From: Aquimixticola soesokkakensis
Lineage (GTDB): Bacteria > Pseudomonadota > Alphaproteobacteria > Rhodobacterales > Rhodobacteraceae
DNA length: 64,000 bases
Reading direction: 5' to 3'
Assembly (NCBI RefSeq): GCF_900172375.1
Contig: NZ_FWFS01000001.1
Span: 553,777-617,776 of the forward strand
Part shown: positions 46,197 through 55,672 of the stretch, piece by piece
How positions within the stretch are numbered: the stretch's first letter is position 1
Layout: each line of letters starts with the position of its first letter
Made by a program: the position numbers and the translations under genes
Notes under the pieces: model-generated
What the model saw: the letters and a program-made list of their open reading frames with translations, nothing else
What the model was told of the DNA's origin: nothing
Database searches by the model: none

Positions 46197-48164
46197 TTAC
46201 GCGGACATGTGATCGTCTTTCGGCGCGGGCTCCCAAGCCACGGTAAACTTGCACAAAAGAGCCTCGACCGCCGCCAGATCGTCCTGCGCATCGATCCGCG
46301 CGACCAACCCGCGTTTGCGATCGTCAATCACCTCCCGGACCCGCGCTTCAAGGCCCGCTTGGGCAAAGGCAGCATCAAAGACCCGCGTGATCGCCTGTTT
46401 GCGCAGCGCAGGTTTGAACACTTTGCCTACGGCGGTTTTGGGCAGCTCTGCGAGGATGTCGATATGTTTGGGAAGGGCCGCGCGCTCGGTGATGTGGGTG
46501 CGCGCATAGTCCATCAACTCGTCCGGGGTGACGGTTGCGCCAGCCACCAGTTCGACAAAGGCGCAGGGCAGTTCGCCCGAATGCGCATCCGGTTGCCCGA
46601 TGGCACCGGCCATTGCGACCGCAGAATGGCCCGCCAGCGCTTCCTCGATCACCGCAGGGTCGATGTTGTGCCCGCCGCGGATGATCAGATCCTTGGCGCG
46701 GCCGGTAATGTAGAGATAGCCCTCGTCGTCAATGCGGCCCAGATCGCCGGTGCGCAGGTAGAGTTCGTTGTGGAAGAGGTCGCGGTTTTTATCGACCTCG
46801 GTGTAGGTCGATCCGGCGAAAACCCCCGGACTCGAGACGCAGATTTCCCCGACCTCATCGGTGGCGCAGGCCATTGGACCCTCGGGGCCGGACTTGAGAA
46901 TTTTGACCTCGCAATAGGGCAAGGGAATGCCGACAGAGCCGATCTTCTTGGCGCCCGAGGGCGGGTTGCACGACACAAGGCAGGTCGCTTCGGTAAGGCC
47001 GTAGCCCTCGACGATGGCCACGCCCGTGGCCGCCTCAAAACGGCGGAACAATTCCAGCGGCAGCGGGGAGGACCCCGAAAACGCCGTTTTGATCGTGGAA
47101 ATATCCGCGTTGATCGGGCGCTGCATCAGCGCCGAGAGCGCCGTGGGCACGGTGATGACAAAGGTCACTTTCCAGCGCTCGACCAGCTTCCAGAAGTTGT
47201 CGAATACCCCGTCGCCGCGATAGCCAGCAGGGGTGGGGAAAATCCCCTGCGCGCCCGAGGCGATCATGGCCATGAAAATGACGTGGCAGGCAAAGACGTG
47301 AAACAGTGGCAGCGGGCACATCAGCACGTCTTTTTCGTCAAACAGAAGCTTGGCGCCAAGCCAGCCGTTGTAGACCATGCCGCTGTATTTATGCTGCGCG
47401 ACCTTGGGCATGCCGGTGGTTCCGCCGGTGTGGAAATAGGCGGCAACGCGGTCGCCCGCGCTATCGGCAAAGGCGAGGGTCTCGGGCTGCAAATCGCAGG
47501 ATTTGTTGAAATCCAGCACCTCGGCATGATGCGCGTGCGCTCCGGGGTTCTTGGGGCGCACCAGCGGCACGATCCAGCTTTTGGGGGGCGTGAGGTAGCG
47601 CAGCAGATCGACCTCAAGCACGGCCGTTACCCCGGGCGCGTCCTTGATGGCAGCGGCGACCTTTTGCGCCACATCCGTCTTGGGGAAGGCGCGCAGCGTG
47701 ACAACCACCTTGGCTTTGGTTTCGCGCAGGATAGAGGCCATTTGTTCGGCCTCGAGCAGCGGGTTGATCGGGTTGACGATCCCCGCAATCATCCCGCCGA
47801 CAAAGGTGACAGCGGTCTCGGTGCAATTGGGCATGATGTAGGCGATGGTGTCGCCCTCGCTCACGCCAAGGCTGCGAAACAGGTTTGCCGCCTGCACGCT
47901 GCGCGCGTGGAACTGTGCCCAGGTGAGGGTCTCGGCGGGGGCTTTGGGGTCTGACAGCAACTGGTAGGACATCGCGGGTCGCTCGGGAAAGCGGTCCTTG
48001 GTCGATGTGATGAATTCATACATGGTGCGCGGCAGATCGCGCGACTCCCATGGCATTTCGGCCTCGATTGCATCGCGATCCGCGCGGTTCTTGAAACTTG
48101 CCGCCGGCATGGTGGCGACCGACGCAGACGCAAAGTCTGTGGCCCCTTGGGTCAGACGTTCCAT
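46197..48164 (-). CDS. Acyl-CoA synthetase (AMP-forming)
   Basis: ATP-dependent acyl-CoA ligase of 655 residues. ANL-superfamily motifs: YFHTGGTTGMPKVAQHK (P-loop), VEGYGLTEATCLVS, YLRTGDLGRIDDEGYLY, GRAKDLIIRGGHNIDP and the catalytic lysine in PKTAVGKVFKPALRK. The ~70-residue N-terminal extension and C-terminal ~60 residues past the lysine make it longer than typical FadD. GGAGG seven bases before MERLTQGAT fixes the start. Substrate chain length cannot be read. Confidence 0.92.
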   Translation of the reverse strand: MERLTQGATDFASASVATMPAASFKNRADRDAIEAEMPWESRDLPRTMYEFITSTKDRFPERPAMSYQLLSDPKAPAETLTWAQFHARSVQAANLFRSLGVSEGDTIAYIMPNCTETAVTFVGGMIAGIVNPINPLLEAEQMASILRETKAKVVVTLRAFPKTDVAQKVAAAIKDAPGVTAVLEVDLLRYLTPPKSWIVPLVRPKNPGAHAHHAEVLDFNKSCDLQPETLAFADSAGDRVAAYFHTGGTTGMPKVAQHKYSGMVYNGWLGAKLLFDEKDVLMCPLPLFHVFACHVIFMAMIASGAQGIFPTPAGYRGDGVFDNFWKLVERWKVTFVITVPTALSALMQRPINADISTIKTAFSGSSPLPLELFRRFEAATGVAIVEGYGLTEATCLVSCNPPSGAKKIGSVGIPLPYCEVKILKSGPEGPMACATDEVGEICVSSPGVFAGSTYTEVDKNRDLFHNELYLRTGDLGRIDDEGYLYITGRAKDLIIRGGHNIDPAVIEEALAGHSAVAMAGAIGQPDAHSGELPCAFVELVAGATVTPDELMDYARTHITERAALPKHIDILAELPKTAVGKVFKPALRKQAITRVFDAAFAQAGLEARVREVIDDRKRGLVARIDAQDDLAAVEALLCKFTVAWEPAPKDDHMSA

Positions 48165-48350
48165 TTCATTTCCTCCCATATCGGCTTGCTGACGCAAACC
48201 GTCTCTCCTGTGGATCAGGATGGCGGCAGGGCCGCATCCGCGCAAGGGCAAGCCTGCGACTGAAACGCAACGTAAAACCTGATGTCTCAGGATACCGCCT
48301 GTGCGCGCGCTTCTCAAGAGCGGGCAAAATCAGGGCGACACACGCAAAAA

Positions 48351-48372
48351 GGGCATGACCTGCGCCATGCCC
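48351..48372 (-). terminator. Terminator after the BON-LysM gene
   Basis: GGGCATG (48351-48357) pairs with CATGCCC (48366-48372), with five T following on the minus strand. Confidence 0.7.
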
Positions 48373-48404
48373 TCGGGGTGTTGCGATCGCTTGAGCTGCG
48401 CGGG

Positions 48405-48842
48405 TCAGGCGCTGGTATCTTGGGGGATGCGCAGTTTCTGACCGGGGTAGATTTTGTCGGGGTGGCTCAACATGGGTTTGTTGGCATCAAAGATTTCCAT
48501 GTAGCGGTTGCCATTGCCCAGCGCGTCCTTGGCAATCGCCCAAAGCGTGTCGCCTTTTTTGACATCGTGATACACCGCCTCGTCTCCGGGGACGTCGTCT
48601 TGCACCGCTGCGATCCCTTCGACATTGCCGACCGCCAGAATGACCTTTTCCTTGGTTTCCTGGTCTTTGGCGGTGCCGCTCAGTTTGACCGTGTCGCCTT
48701 CGACGGCGATATCCATGCCATCGGCTTCCAGCCCGAGCGCCTCAAGTTCGGCAAGCAGCGCGTCCTTTTGGGGCGCGGCCTGGGATTTTTCCTTGTTGAA
48801 AAGTGATTTTCCTGCGTCTTTGACGAAGCTAAAAATGCCCAT
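48405..48842 (-). CDS. BON and LysM domain protein, Kbp/YgaU-like
   Basis: A 145-residue protein with a basic start (MGIFSFVKDAGKSLF), a BON domain (about 27-85, AVEGDTVKLSGTAKDQETKEK) and a C-terminal LysM domain (about 93-142, HDVKKGDTLWAIAKDALGNG, KIYPGQKLRIP). This is the order and length of E. coli Kbp (YgaU), a potassium-binding protein. No signal peptide is present, in line with Kbp. AAGGA precedes the ATG. Confidence 0.92.
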   Translation of the reverse strand: MGIFSFVKDAGKSLFNKEKSQAAPQKDALLAELEALGLEADGMDIAVEGDTVKLSGTAKDQETKEKVILAVGNVEGIAAVQDDVPGDEAVYHDVKKGDTLWAIAKDALGNGNRYMEIFDANKPMLSHPDKIYPGQKLRIPQDTSA

Positions 48843-48919
48843 TTTTGATTATCCTTTGTCTCAAAGCCACCCGATGAAAATGTGAGGTAGGGCAGCAAAT
48901 GTGTCGGTCTGTGTGCAGG

Positions 48920-50713
48920 TTATGCCGCGCCTGCACCGTCTGTAAACTGTAGCTTTGCAAGGCGCGCATAAAGTCCGCCCTCGGCCACCAATGCGGCATG
49001 CGTGCCTTGGGCCACGATGCGGCCGGCGTCGAAAACCACGATGCGATCGGCCTTTTTCACCGTGGCCAAGCGGTGCGCCACGATCAGGGTGGTGCGGCTG
49101 CGGGCCATATCGTCCACAGCCCCCTGAACCAGGCGCTCGCTTTCGGCATCCAGCGCCGATGTGGCTTCGTCCAGCAGCAAGACCGGCGTGTCGCGCAGAA
49201 TGGCGCGGGCAATGGCGATGCGTTGTTTTTGCCCCCCCGACAGCATGATCCCGCGTTCGCCCACATAGGTGTCAAACCCTTGCGGCAGGGCAGCAAGAAA
49301 ATCATAGGCGGCTGCGGCCCTTGCGGCGGCTTCGACCTCTGCATCGGTGGCCTCGGGGCGGCCAAAGCGGATGTTATCGCGCGCCGAGGCCGCGAAAATG
49401 ACCGGATCCTGGGGCACAAGCGCCAGAAACTGGCGAAAGTCGGCTCGCGCCAGCTCGGGCAGGGGGATTCCGTCCAGCGTGATGCGCCCCGCCTGCGGAT
49501 CGTAAAACCGTTGCAGCAACTGGATGATCGTCGATTTGCCCGCGCCCGAGGGCCCGACAAGCGCAACCGTTTCACCCGCGGCGATATGCAGGTCGATGTG
49601 ATCGAGCGCCGAGGTTTCGGGGCGCGAGGGGTAGGAAAACCGCACGCCCTCAAAGCGGATGTCGCCGCGCACGGGGCGGGCGAGTTGCTGGGGCTTGGCG
49701 GGGTCGGTGACACTATCCGTGGCGCTGAGCAATTCCATCAGCCGTTCTGTCGCGCCCGCCGCGCGCTGCAATTCACCCCAAATCTCGGACAGCGCCCCAA
49801 CGGCACCGGCGACCATGATCGCGTAGATCACGAATTGTACCAATTCGCCGACGCTCATCGTGTTGCCGCTGACATCGCGTGCGCCGATCCACAGCACGCC
49901 GACAACGCCCGAGAAAATCAGCGCAATCACGATGACCGTCATCGCGGCGCGGGTGCCGATGCGGATGCGCGCGGAGTCAAAGCTTTTTTCCGTCACCGTG
50001 TCAAAGCGGGCGGTGGTGGCGCTTTCGGCCGTGAAGGCCTGAACGGTCTGCGCGGACAGGAGCGCCTCGGAGGCATTGCCCGACGAATTGGCGATCCATT
50101 CCTGGTTCTCGCGGCTGAGCTTGCGCAAGCGCCGCCCAAGCACGACGATCGGGATGATCACAACCGGCACAATCAACAGCACCAAGCCCGTAAGCTTGGC
50201 GGAGGTAAAGAGCATCAGCACCAGCCCGCCAAGGAAAATCAACACGTTGCGCAGGGCCACCGAAATCGACGATCCGATCACGCTCAGGATCAGCGTGGTA
50301 TCGGTGGTGATGCGCGACAGGACTTCGCCCGTCATGATATTTTCGAAAAACGCGGGCGACATGCGCACCATCCGGGCGAAAACGGCCTTGCGGATGTCGG
50401 TGACCACCCGTTCGCCCAACCGTGTCACAAGATAGTAGCGCAGCCCCGTGCCAAGCGCGAGCAGCAGCGCAATCGCAAGCGCCGCGCCGAAATAATTGTC
50501 GAGCATGAGGGTTTCGCTGGCCTGAAACCCGTCCACCACGCGGCGCACCGCGATGGGGAGGATCAGCGAAATACAGGCGGTCAGAACCAGCGCAACAAAG
50601 GCGGCAACCAGCAGGCGTTTGTAGGGGGTGATGTAGGGCCACAGCCCGCCCAGAGCACTGATCCGTTTGGATTTCTCGCGCTCGGCGGCGTCTTGAAGGG
50701 TCCGGTCAGCCAT
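48920..50713 (-). CDS. ABC exporter, fused membrane-ATPase (MsbA/LmrA-like)
   Basis: A 597-residue half-transporter that works as a homodimer. Six membrane spans occupy about residues 28-325 (ABC_membrane). The nucleotide-binding domain follows: Walker A GPSGAGKST near 395, Q-loop, signature LSGGQKQRIAIARA near 497, Walker B VLLLDEATSALD and H-loop IVAHRLATV. The GAGGTAC site precedes MADRTLQDA. An upstream extension of ~142 residues overlaps sequence with no homology and is rejected. Substrate (lipid, drug or peptide) unknown. Confidence 0.92.
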   Translation of the reverse strand: MADRTLQDAAEREKSKRISALGGLWPYITPYKRLLVAAFVALVLTACISLILPIAVRRVVDGFQASETLMLDNYFGAALAIALLLALGTGLRYYLVTRLGERVVTDIRKAVFARMVRMSPAFFENIMTGEVLSRITTDTTLILSVIGSSISVALRNVLIFLGGLVLMLFTSAKLTGLVLLIVPVVIIPIVVLGRRLRKLSRENQEWIANSSGNASEALLSAQTVQAFTAESATTARFDTVTEKSFDSARIRIGTRAAMTVIVIALIFSGVVGVLWIGARDVSGNTMSVGELVQFVIYAIMVAGAVGALSEIWGELQRAAGATERLMELLSATDSVTDPAKPQQLARPVRGDIRFEGVRFSYPSRPETSALDHIDLHIAAGETVALVGPSGAGKSTIIQLLQRFYDPQAGRITLDGIPLPELARADFRQFLALVPQDPVIFAASARDNIRFGRPEATDAEVEAAARAAAAYDFLAALPQGFDTYVGERGIMLSGGQKQRIAIARAILRDTPVLLLDEATSALDAESERLVQGAVDDMARSRTTLIVAHRLATVKKADRIVVFDAGRIVAQGTHAALVAEGGLYARLAKLQFTDGAGAA

Positions 50714-50819
50714 GGGTGTACCTCGTATTGCCCGTGTTGCGTCTGTGATAGACACAGGGGGGGCGGGGGGCAACCGGCGCCGGTGCGAAACTGCGCTTAA
50801 AGCGCGTCGCAGCCTTGCG

Positions 50820-52376
50820 TCAAATGCGCTCAGGCTCGGGGCGGGTGAGCGTCGCCTGAAACTGGCGCAGCGTGCAAAAGACCGCGAAGTCGCGGCTGCG
50901 CGCGGCAACGCCGGCAGGCTCTGGTGCAACGCTGAAATGGGGCTGCTGCATGCCGACACTTGCGGCGGCGAGGTCGTCAAACAGACCCGCGCCCGTGGCG
51001 GCCAGCATCGCGCTGCCCAAAAGCATGGTGTCTTGCGCGGCGGCGACGTCAAGCGGGGTCGCAAGGGCATCGGCATAGGTCTGCACCAGCAGTGGGCTGC
51101 GGGCATGGCCCCCCGCCAGATGCAGGCGGCTGACATCAAAGCCGGTTTTCCCCATGCCCGACACGATTTCGCGCAGCCCCAAGGCCAAAGCCACAGCGGT
51201 GCGCCAGTAGATTTTGCGTAAGGACCCCCGTCCGCTTTCCAGCGACAGGCCGGTGATCAATCCGCGCGCCATCGGGTCGGGGTTGGGGGAGCGCCTGCCG
51301 TTGAAATCGGGCAGAACGTTGATTTCATTGCCCCAATCCTGCCCATACTGCGCAAGGCAGTCGTTGATTTCGCGCGCAAGGGCCGTGTGCAGATCGGGGG
51401 AGGGTTCGCAATTTCCATAGAGACGGATCACGTGATCCAGCAGCGCACCGGAGGAGGATTGCCCCCCTTCGCAGGCGTAGTGATCGGGCAGGACCGTGCC
51501 GTAGAACGGCCCCCACAGACCCTGCGAGGCGAGAGGCGTGCGCGACAGCCCCATCACGCAGGTCGAGGTGCCGCCGATCAACGCCAGACCACGGGTTTTA
51601 TGCGGACCGAGGGTCGCCAGCGCGCCGGCAAAGGCATCGACCGCCCCCGCCGCGACCATGCAGTGCGCCGTCAGACCCAGATCGGTGGCGGCTTGGGCGC
51701 TGAGGCGGGCGATGGGCGCGCCAAGCGCCACCACGTCGGATTTCAGCCCCGCGCGGTGGCGCATGTCGGCCAGACCCGCATCGCGAAACCATCCGTCCTG
51801 CCAGCCCGTTTGCGCGTCCCAGCCCCATTTCGCGGCCAGCACCGAGGCCGAGCGCGCCGGGCGGCCCGTGGCGCGATAGGCCAGAAAATCCGCCAGATCA
51901 TAGGCGCCGCCAAGCTGCGCCCACAGATCGGGACGGGCGTTGCGCAGCCACGCGAGTTTGGGAATTTGCAACTCGGGAGAGATCGCGCCACCACTGCTGC
52001 GCACCAGCGGGTGGTTGGCCTGCGTCAGCGTCCGCGCTTCGGTGGCCGCGCGGTGATCGAACCAGGCGATCGTGTCGCGCCCGTCCGGACCCAAGGCAAG
52101 GGGGGCGTCATTTTGATCGCGCAGCACCAGCGAACAGGTCGCATCAAAGGCAAGGCCAAGGACGGTTTCAGGGGCCACGCCGCTGTCGTTCAGGGCAGCC
52201 TGCATCGCGGTGCAGACGGCACGCCAGATGTCTTGCGAGGCGTGTTCAGCCTGTTGTCCGTCCTGCATCCAGAGCCGGATCGGCGACACAGCCCGCGCCA
52301 ACAGCGCGCCGGAGACATCGAAAATGCCCGCGCGTGCGCTGGTGGTCCCGACGTCCACGGCAGCCAGAAATCTCAT
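50820..52376 (-). CDS. FGGY-family carbohydrate (pentulose) kinase
   Basis: Sugar kinase of 518 residues, closing the polyol operon. N-terminal phosphate loop AAVDVGTTSARAGIFD (5-20), the catalytic Asp region VAAGAVDAFAGALATLG (about 243-259), LIGGTSTCVMG, and adenosine-binding LHLAGGHARSPLL near residue 417. The pattern resembles D-ribulokinase more than xylulokinase or glycerol kinase, consistent with a pentitol route, but specificity is not certain. It follows the HAD gene by 36 bases. Confidence 0.88.
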   Translation of the reverse strand: MRFLAAVDVGTTSARAGIFDVSGALLARAVSPIRLWMQDGQQAEHASQDIWRAVCTAMQAALNDSGVAPETVLGLAFDATCSLVLRDQNDAPLALGPDGRDTIAWFDHRAATEARTLTQANHPLVRSSGGAISPELQIPKLAWLRNARPDLWAQLGGAYDLADFLAYRATGRPARSASVLAAKWGWDAQTGWQDGWFRDAGLADMRHRAGLKSDVVALGAPIARLSAQAATDLGLTAHCMVAAGAVDAFAGALATLGPHKTRGLALIGGTSTCVMGLSRTPLASQGLWGPFYGTVLPDHYACEGGQSSSGALLDHVIRLYGNCEPSPDLHTALAREINDCLAQYGQDWGNEINVLPDFNGRRSPNPDPMARGLITGLSLESGRGSLRKIYWRTAVALALGLREIVSGMGKTGFDVSRLHLAGGHARSPLLVQTYADALATPLDVAAAQDTMLLGSAMLAATGAGLFDDLAAASVGMQQPHFSVAPEPAGVAARSRDFAVFCTLRQFQATLTRPEPERI

Positions 52377-52412
52377 GCGTTCGTGCCCTCTCCCGTGGCC
52401 TTGGTGCCCAGC

Positions 52413-53120
52413 TTAAAACGAGTTTGGCTGCGGGGCCAGCCACTGCGCAAGGTGAATTTCGAGCGCGGCCATTGTGGGGCATATCGCATCGGGACGCGGT
52501 GTGTCGCAGTCCAGCATCTGGGCCTCGAGGTTCGCGGCCAGCGCGTGGCTGCCGCCGGTGAACCCCAGCACCGTCATGCCAGCGGCGCGCGCAGCGGTGA
52601 TGCCGGCCGGGCTGTCTTCGACGACGATACAGCGCGCGGGCGGCGTGGCCATTTGCGCTGCGGCGTGCAGGAACAGATCAGGCGCGGGTTTGCCGTGTTT
52701 AACCATCGTCGCGGAAAAGACCCGCGGGCCAAAACTGTCTGCAAGGCCGGTCTTTTCAAGCGAAAGCGCAATGCGGTCGGGATGGCTGGAGGAGGCCACG
52801 CAGACCGGCACGTCAAGGCGCGCAATCATGTCGCGCACACCCGGGATCGCGGTGAGATCACGGGTCAGCCGGTCAAACAGCCGGCCGCGAAACTGTGCCA
52901 GATGCGCATCCGACAAAGTTATCCCAAAGCTTTGGGACAGGGTTGCGCGCATCGTGTCTACGGAGCGTCCCAACAGGCGGTCGTAGGCCTCGGCTTCGGA
53001 AAGGGCGCAGCCCAGTTCGCTCAGCAAATCGCGCAGCTCAGCGATGGCCAGCGGTTCGCTGTCCACCAGCACCCCGTCGCAATCGAAGATCACCAGATCT
53101 GCCTGCCGCTCCTGCCCCAT
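52413..53120 (-). CDS. HAD-superfamily phosphatase (beta-phosphoglucomutase-like)
   Basis: A 235-residue HAD-IA hydrolase. Motif I VIFDCDGVLVDSE (nucleophile D13, acid D15), motif II CVASSSH, motif III lysine in KHGKPAPDLFL and motif IV VVEDSPAGITAARAAG are all intact, with an alpha-helical cap between. Lies in the polyol operon, seven bases after mtlK, so it probably dephosphorylates a phosphorylated sugar or polyol that accumulates during catabolism. Confidence 0.88.
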   Translation of the reverse strand: MGQERQADLVIFDCDGVLVDSEPLAIAELRDLLSELGCALSEAEAYDRLLGRSVDTMRATLSQSFGITLSDAHLAQFRGRLFDRLTRDLTAIPGVRDMIARLDVPVCVASSSHPDRIALSLEKTGLADSFGPRVFSATMVKHGKPAPDLFLHAAAQMATPPARCIVVEDSPAGITAARAAGMTVLGFTGGSHALAANLEAQMLDCDTPRPDAICPTMAALEIHLAQWLAPQPNSF

Positions 53121-53127
53121 CCTGTGC

Positions 53128-54606
53128 TTAGTGCCCTGTGTCGATGTAGCGGGTCAATGTGGCGGCCGTGCCGGTTTCCCACAGCAGGCCCAGCCATTTG
53201 GCAAAGCTTTGCGCAAACCGCGCGTCCTTGCCGACGTCGCCGTAAACCTCGCCCATGTCGAGCCATGCCTGCGGGTTGGTTTTTGCCGCCGTGGCGACGG
53301 GCACAAGCGCGTCCCAATTGGGATCGTTGGGGTCGATCACCGCACCGGAGTCGGTGACCCCCGCGCAGTAACGACACCACAGGGCCGACTCCAGCGCCAG
53401 ACCTTCGATCTTGCCGCCCGCTTTGAGGCTGTCGGCGATGGTCGGCACGATGAATTTGGGCTGGCGATTGGAGCCGTCCAGACAGAGGCGGCGCACCGTG
53501 TCCCCGATTTTGGGATTGGCAAAGCGGCGCTGGATCAGGGCAAAGTAGTCGTCCAGATTCGTGTCGGGCACCGGCGGGACAGCGGGGATGATTTCTTCAT
53601 TCTCGATGCGCGCAAGAAAGGCGGCGACAAGCGGGTTTTCCATTGCCTCATGCACGAAATGGATGTCCATCAGCCCCGCAGGATAGGCGATGACCGCGTG
53701 GCCGCCGTTCAAAATCCGCAGCTTCATCAACTCGAAGGGTTGCACGTCCTCGACGAATTGCACACCGACGTCTTCCAGCGGCGGGCGGCCTTGGGGGAAG
53801 TTATCTTCGAGCACCCACTGGATGTAATCTTCGCAAAACACCGGCCACTGATCGGCCACGCCGAACTCTTCGGCGGCGATTTTGCGCTCGCGCTCGGAGG
53901 TGGCGGGGGTGATGCGGTCGACCATGCCGTTGGGGAAGGCCACATTGGCCTCGATCCACTCGGCAAGCGCAGGATCGCTGAGGCGCGCAAGGCCTGCCAC
54001 AGCGTTCTGGGCGACATGGCCGTTGTGGGGGATGTTGTCGCAGGACATGACGGTAAAGGGCGCAAGACCGGCATCGCGGCGGGCCTTGAGACCGGCAACC
54101 AGCATGCCAAAGACGGTTTTGGGGGCATCGGGCTGCGCGGCATCGGCCACAATGGCAGGATGGGCGGGGTCAAAGCGGTCGGTCTCGGCATTGATGAAAT
54201 AGCCGCCCTCGGTGATGGTCATCGAGGCAATCTTGATCGCAGGGTCGCTCAGTTTGGCAATGATTTCGGCGGCGTTGCCCGCCTCAAGATAGTCGATCAT
54301 GGCGCCGGTGACGCGGGCCTCGGCGCTGTCGGCTTCCTGGGCGACAACGCAGCACAGGTAGTCCTGGGACGCCAGAATGTCGCGCGCCCGCGCATCGGCG
54401 GCCATCACGCCCGCGCCAACCAGCGCGAAATCCTGCCCCAGACCTTTGTTGAACAGGGCATCAAGGTAGACCGCCTGATGGGCGCGGTGGAAGTTGCCCA
54501 CGCCAAAGTGCAGGATGCCCGCGCTCAGATCACTGCGGGCGTAGGACGGGCGCGCGACGGCTGGGGGCAGACGGTCGAGCATGGCAAGCGAGAGAGGCGT
54601 AAACAT
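53128..54606 (-). CDS. mtlK: Mannitol 2-dehydrogenase (polyol dehydrogenase)
   Basis: NAD-dependent long-chain secondary alcohol dehydrogenase, 492 residues. The Rossmann motif GILHFGVGNFHRAHQ lies at about 27-41. The catalytic KLRILNGGHAVIAYPAG segment, with the lysine-asparagine-histidine set, is near residue 293. Rhodobacter MtlK oxidises D-mannitol to fructose and also D-arabitol and sorbitol. The ATG (MFTPLSL) is preceded by AGGGA; a TTG six bases upstream is an alternative. It is separated from smoK by a hairpin. Confidence 0.92.
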   Translation of the reverse strand: MFTPLSLAMLDRLPPAVARPSYARSDLSAGILHFGVGNFHRAHQAVYLDALFNKGLGQDFALVGAGVMAADARARDILASQDYLCCVVAQEADSAEARVTGAMIDYLEAGNAAEIIAKLSDPAIKIASMTITEGGYFINAETDRFDPAHPAIVADAAQPDAPKTVFGMLVAGLKARRDAGLAPFTVMSCDNIPHNGHVAQNAVAGLARLSDPALAEWIEANVAFPNGMVDRITPATSERERKIAAEEFGVADQWPVFCEDYIQWVLEDNFPQGRPPLEDVGVQFVEDVQPFELMKLRILNGGHAVIAYPAGLMDIHFVHEAMENPLVAAFLARIENEEIIPAVPPVPDTNLDDYFALIQRRFANPKIGDTVRRLCLDGSNRQPKFIVPTIADSLKAGGKIEGLALESALWCRYCAGVTDSGAVIDPNDPNWDALVPVATAAKTNPQAWLDMGEVYGDVGKDARFAQSFAKWLGLLWETGTAATLTRYIDTGH

Positions 54607-54627
54607 GGGCAATCCCTGAAAAGCGGG

Positions 54628-54652
54628 GGCCGCGCCGCACAGGGCGCAGGCC
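54628..54652 (-). promoter_or_regulatory. Intercistronic hairpin between smoK and mtlK
   Basis: On the minus strand GGCCTGCGCC and GGCGCGGCC form a nine-bp stem with one bulge and a six-base loop, directly after the smoK stop codon. It may protect the transporter mRNA or lower read-through into the catabolic genes. Confidence 0.55.
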
Positions 54653-54656
54653 GTTT

Positions 54657-55658
54657 TTAGTAAAGGGCGAGACCGGCAGCGTCGAAGCGGTGCAGGCGGG
54701 TCAGATCCGGCGTCATGTAAACCGTGTCGCCGTGTTTGACCTGGAAGTCGCCGATGGTGCGCACGTTCAACTCACCCAATTGCGCAGAATGGATGCGCAG
54801 GAAGGTGTCCGAGCCAAGGTGTTCGGCCAGACCCACAGTGCCCGACCACGGACCTTCGGTTTTGGACAGGGTGATGTGTTCCGGGCGCACGCCGATGGCA
54901 TGGGCATCATGTTTTGCGGCCTCTGCCCCTTCGACAAAGTTCATCTTGGGCGAACCGATGAAACCGGCGACAAAACGGTTGCGCGGGCGCTCGTAAAGTT
55001 CGAGCGGGCTGCCGACCTGTTCGATGTTGCCCGCGCGCAGCACGACGATCTTGTCGGCCATGGTCATGGCTTCTACCTGATCGTGGGTCACATAGACCAT
55101 TGTGGTTGCCAGCGTGCGGTGCAGGTCGGAAATCTCGGCGCGCATGTTGACGCGCAGCGCCGCATCGAGGTTCGAGAGCGGCTCGTCAAAGAGGAAGGCC
55201 GAGGGTTCGCGCACAATCGCGCGGCCAATCGCAACCCGCTGGCGCTGACCGCCCGACAATTGGCCCGGTCGGCGGTCCAGATAGTCGGTAAGGTTCAGCA
55301 CATCGGCGGCGTTCTTGATCCGGCGGTCCTGTTCGTCCTGCGCCATGCCCGCCATCTTCATCGGGAAGGCGATGTTCTTGCGCACCGACATATGCGGGTA
55401 GAGCGCATAGGACTGGAACACCATCGCAAGACCGCGTTTGGCGGGCGATGCATCGGTGGCATTGGTGCCGTCGATGTCGATCTGGCCCGAGGACACATCC
55501 TCAAGCCCGGCGATCAGGCGCAACAGGGTGGATTTGCCGCAGCCCGAGGGGCCGACAAAGACCACGAATTCGCCGTCGTGGATTTCCAGATCGAGCGGGG
55601 GGATGACCTGAACGTCGCCGAAGCTTTTGGTCACTTGTTTGAGGGTAATGCTGCCCAT
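54657..55658 (-). CDS. smoK: Polyol ABC transporter ATP-binding protein
   Basis: MalK/UgpC-type ATPase, 333 residues. Walker [17 protein letters not shown] (about 37-52), Q-loop [14 protein letters not shown], signature [14 protein letters not shown], Walker [13 protein letters not shown] and the switch histidine in [10 protein letters not shown], then a C-terminal TOBE regulatory domain (residues ~240-333). It energises the SmoF/SmoG permease. It follows smoG by 14 bases. Confidence 0.94.
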   Translation of the reverse strand: MGSITLKQVTKSFGDVQVIPPLDLEIHDGEFVVFVGPSGCGKSTLLRLIAGLEDVSSGQIDIDGTNATDASPAKRGLAMVFQSYALYPHMSVRKNIAFPMKMAGMAQDEQDRRIKNAADVLNLTDYLDRRPGQLSGGQRQRVAIGRAIVREPSAFLFDEPLSNLDAALRVNMRAEISDLHRTLATTMVYVTHDQVEAMTMADKIVVLRAGNIEQVGSPLELYERPRNRFVAGFIGSPKMNFVEGAEAAKHDAHAIGVRPEHITLSKTEGPWSGTVGLAEHLGSDTFLRIHSAQLGELNVRTIGDFQVKHGDTVYMTPDLTRLHRFDAAGLALY

Positions 55659-55672
55659 TGGTCAGGGTCTCC

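Noticed and set aside
46178..46200. Hairpin GTAAACTGT/ACAGATTTAC at the end of the acyl-CoA synthetase gene
   Set aside because: It overlaps the stop codon and on the minus strand is followed by A rather than T residues, so it is not a typical terminator. The stem is interrupted by a bulge.
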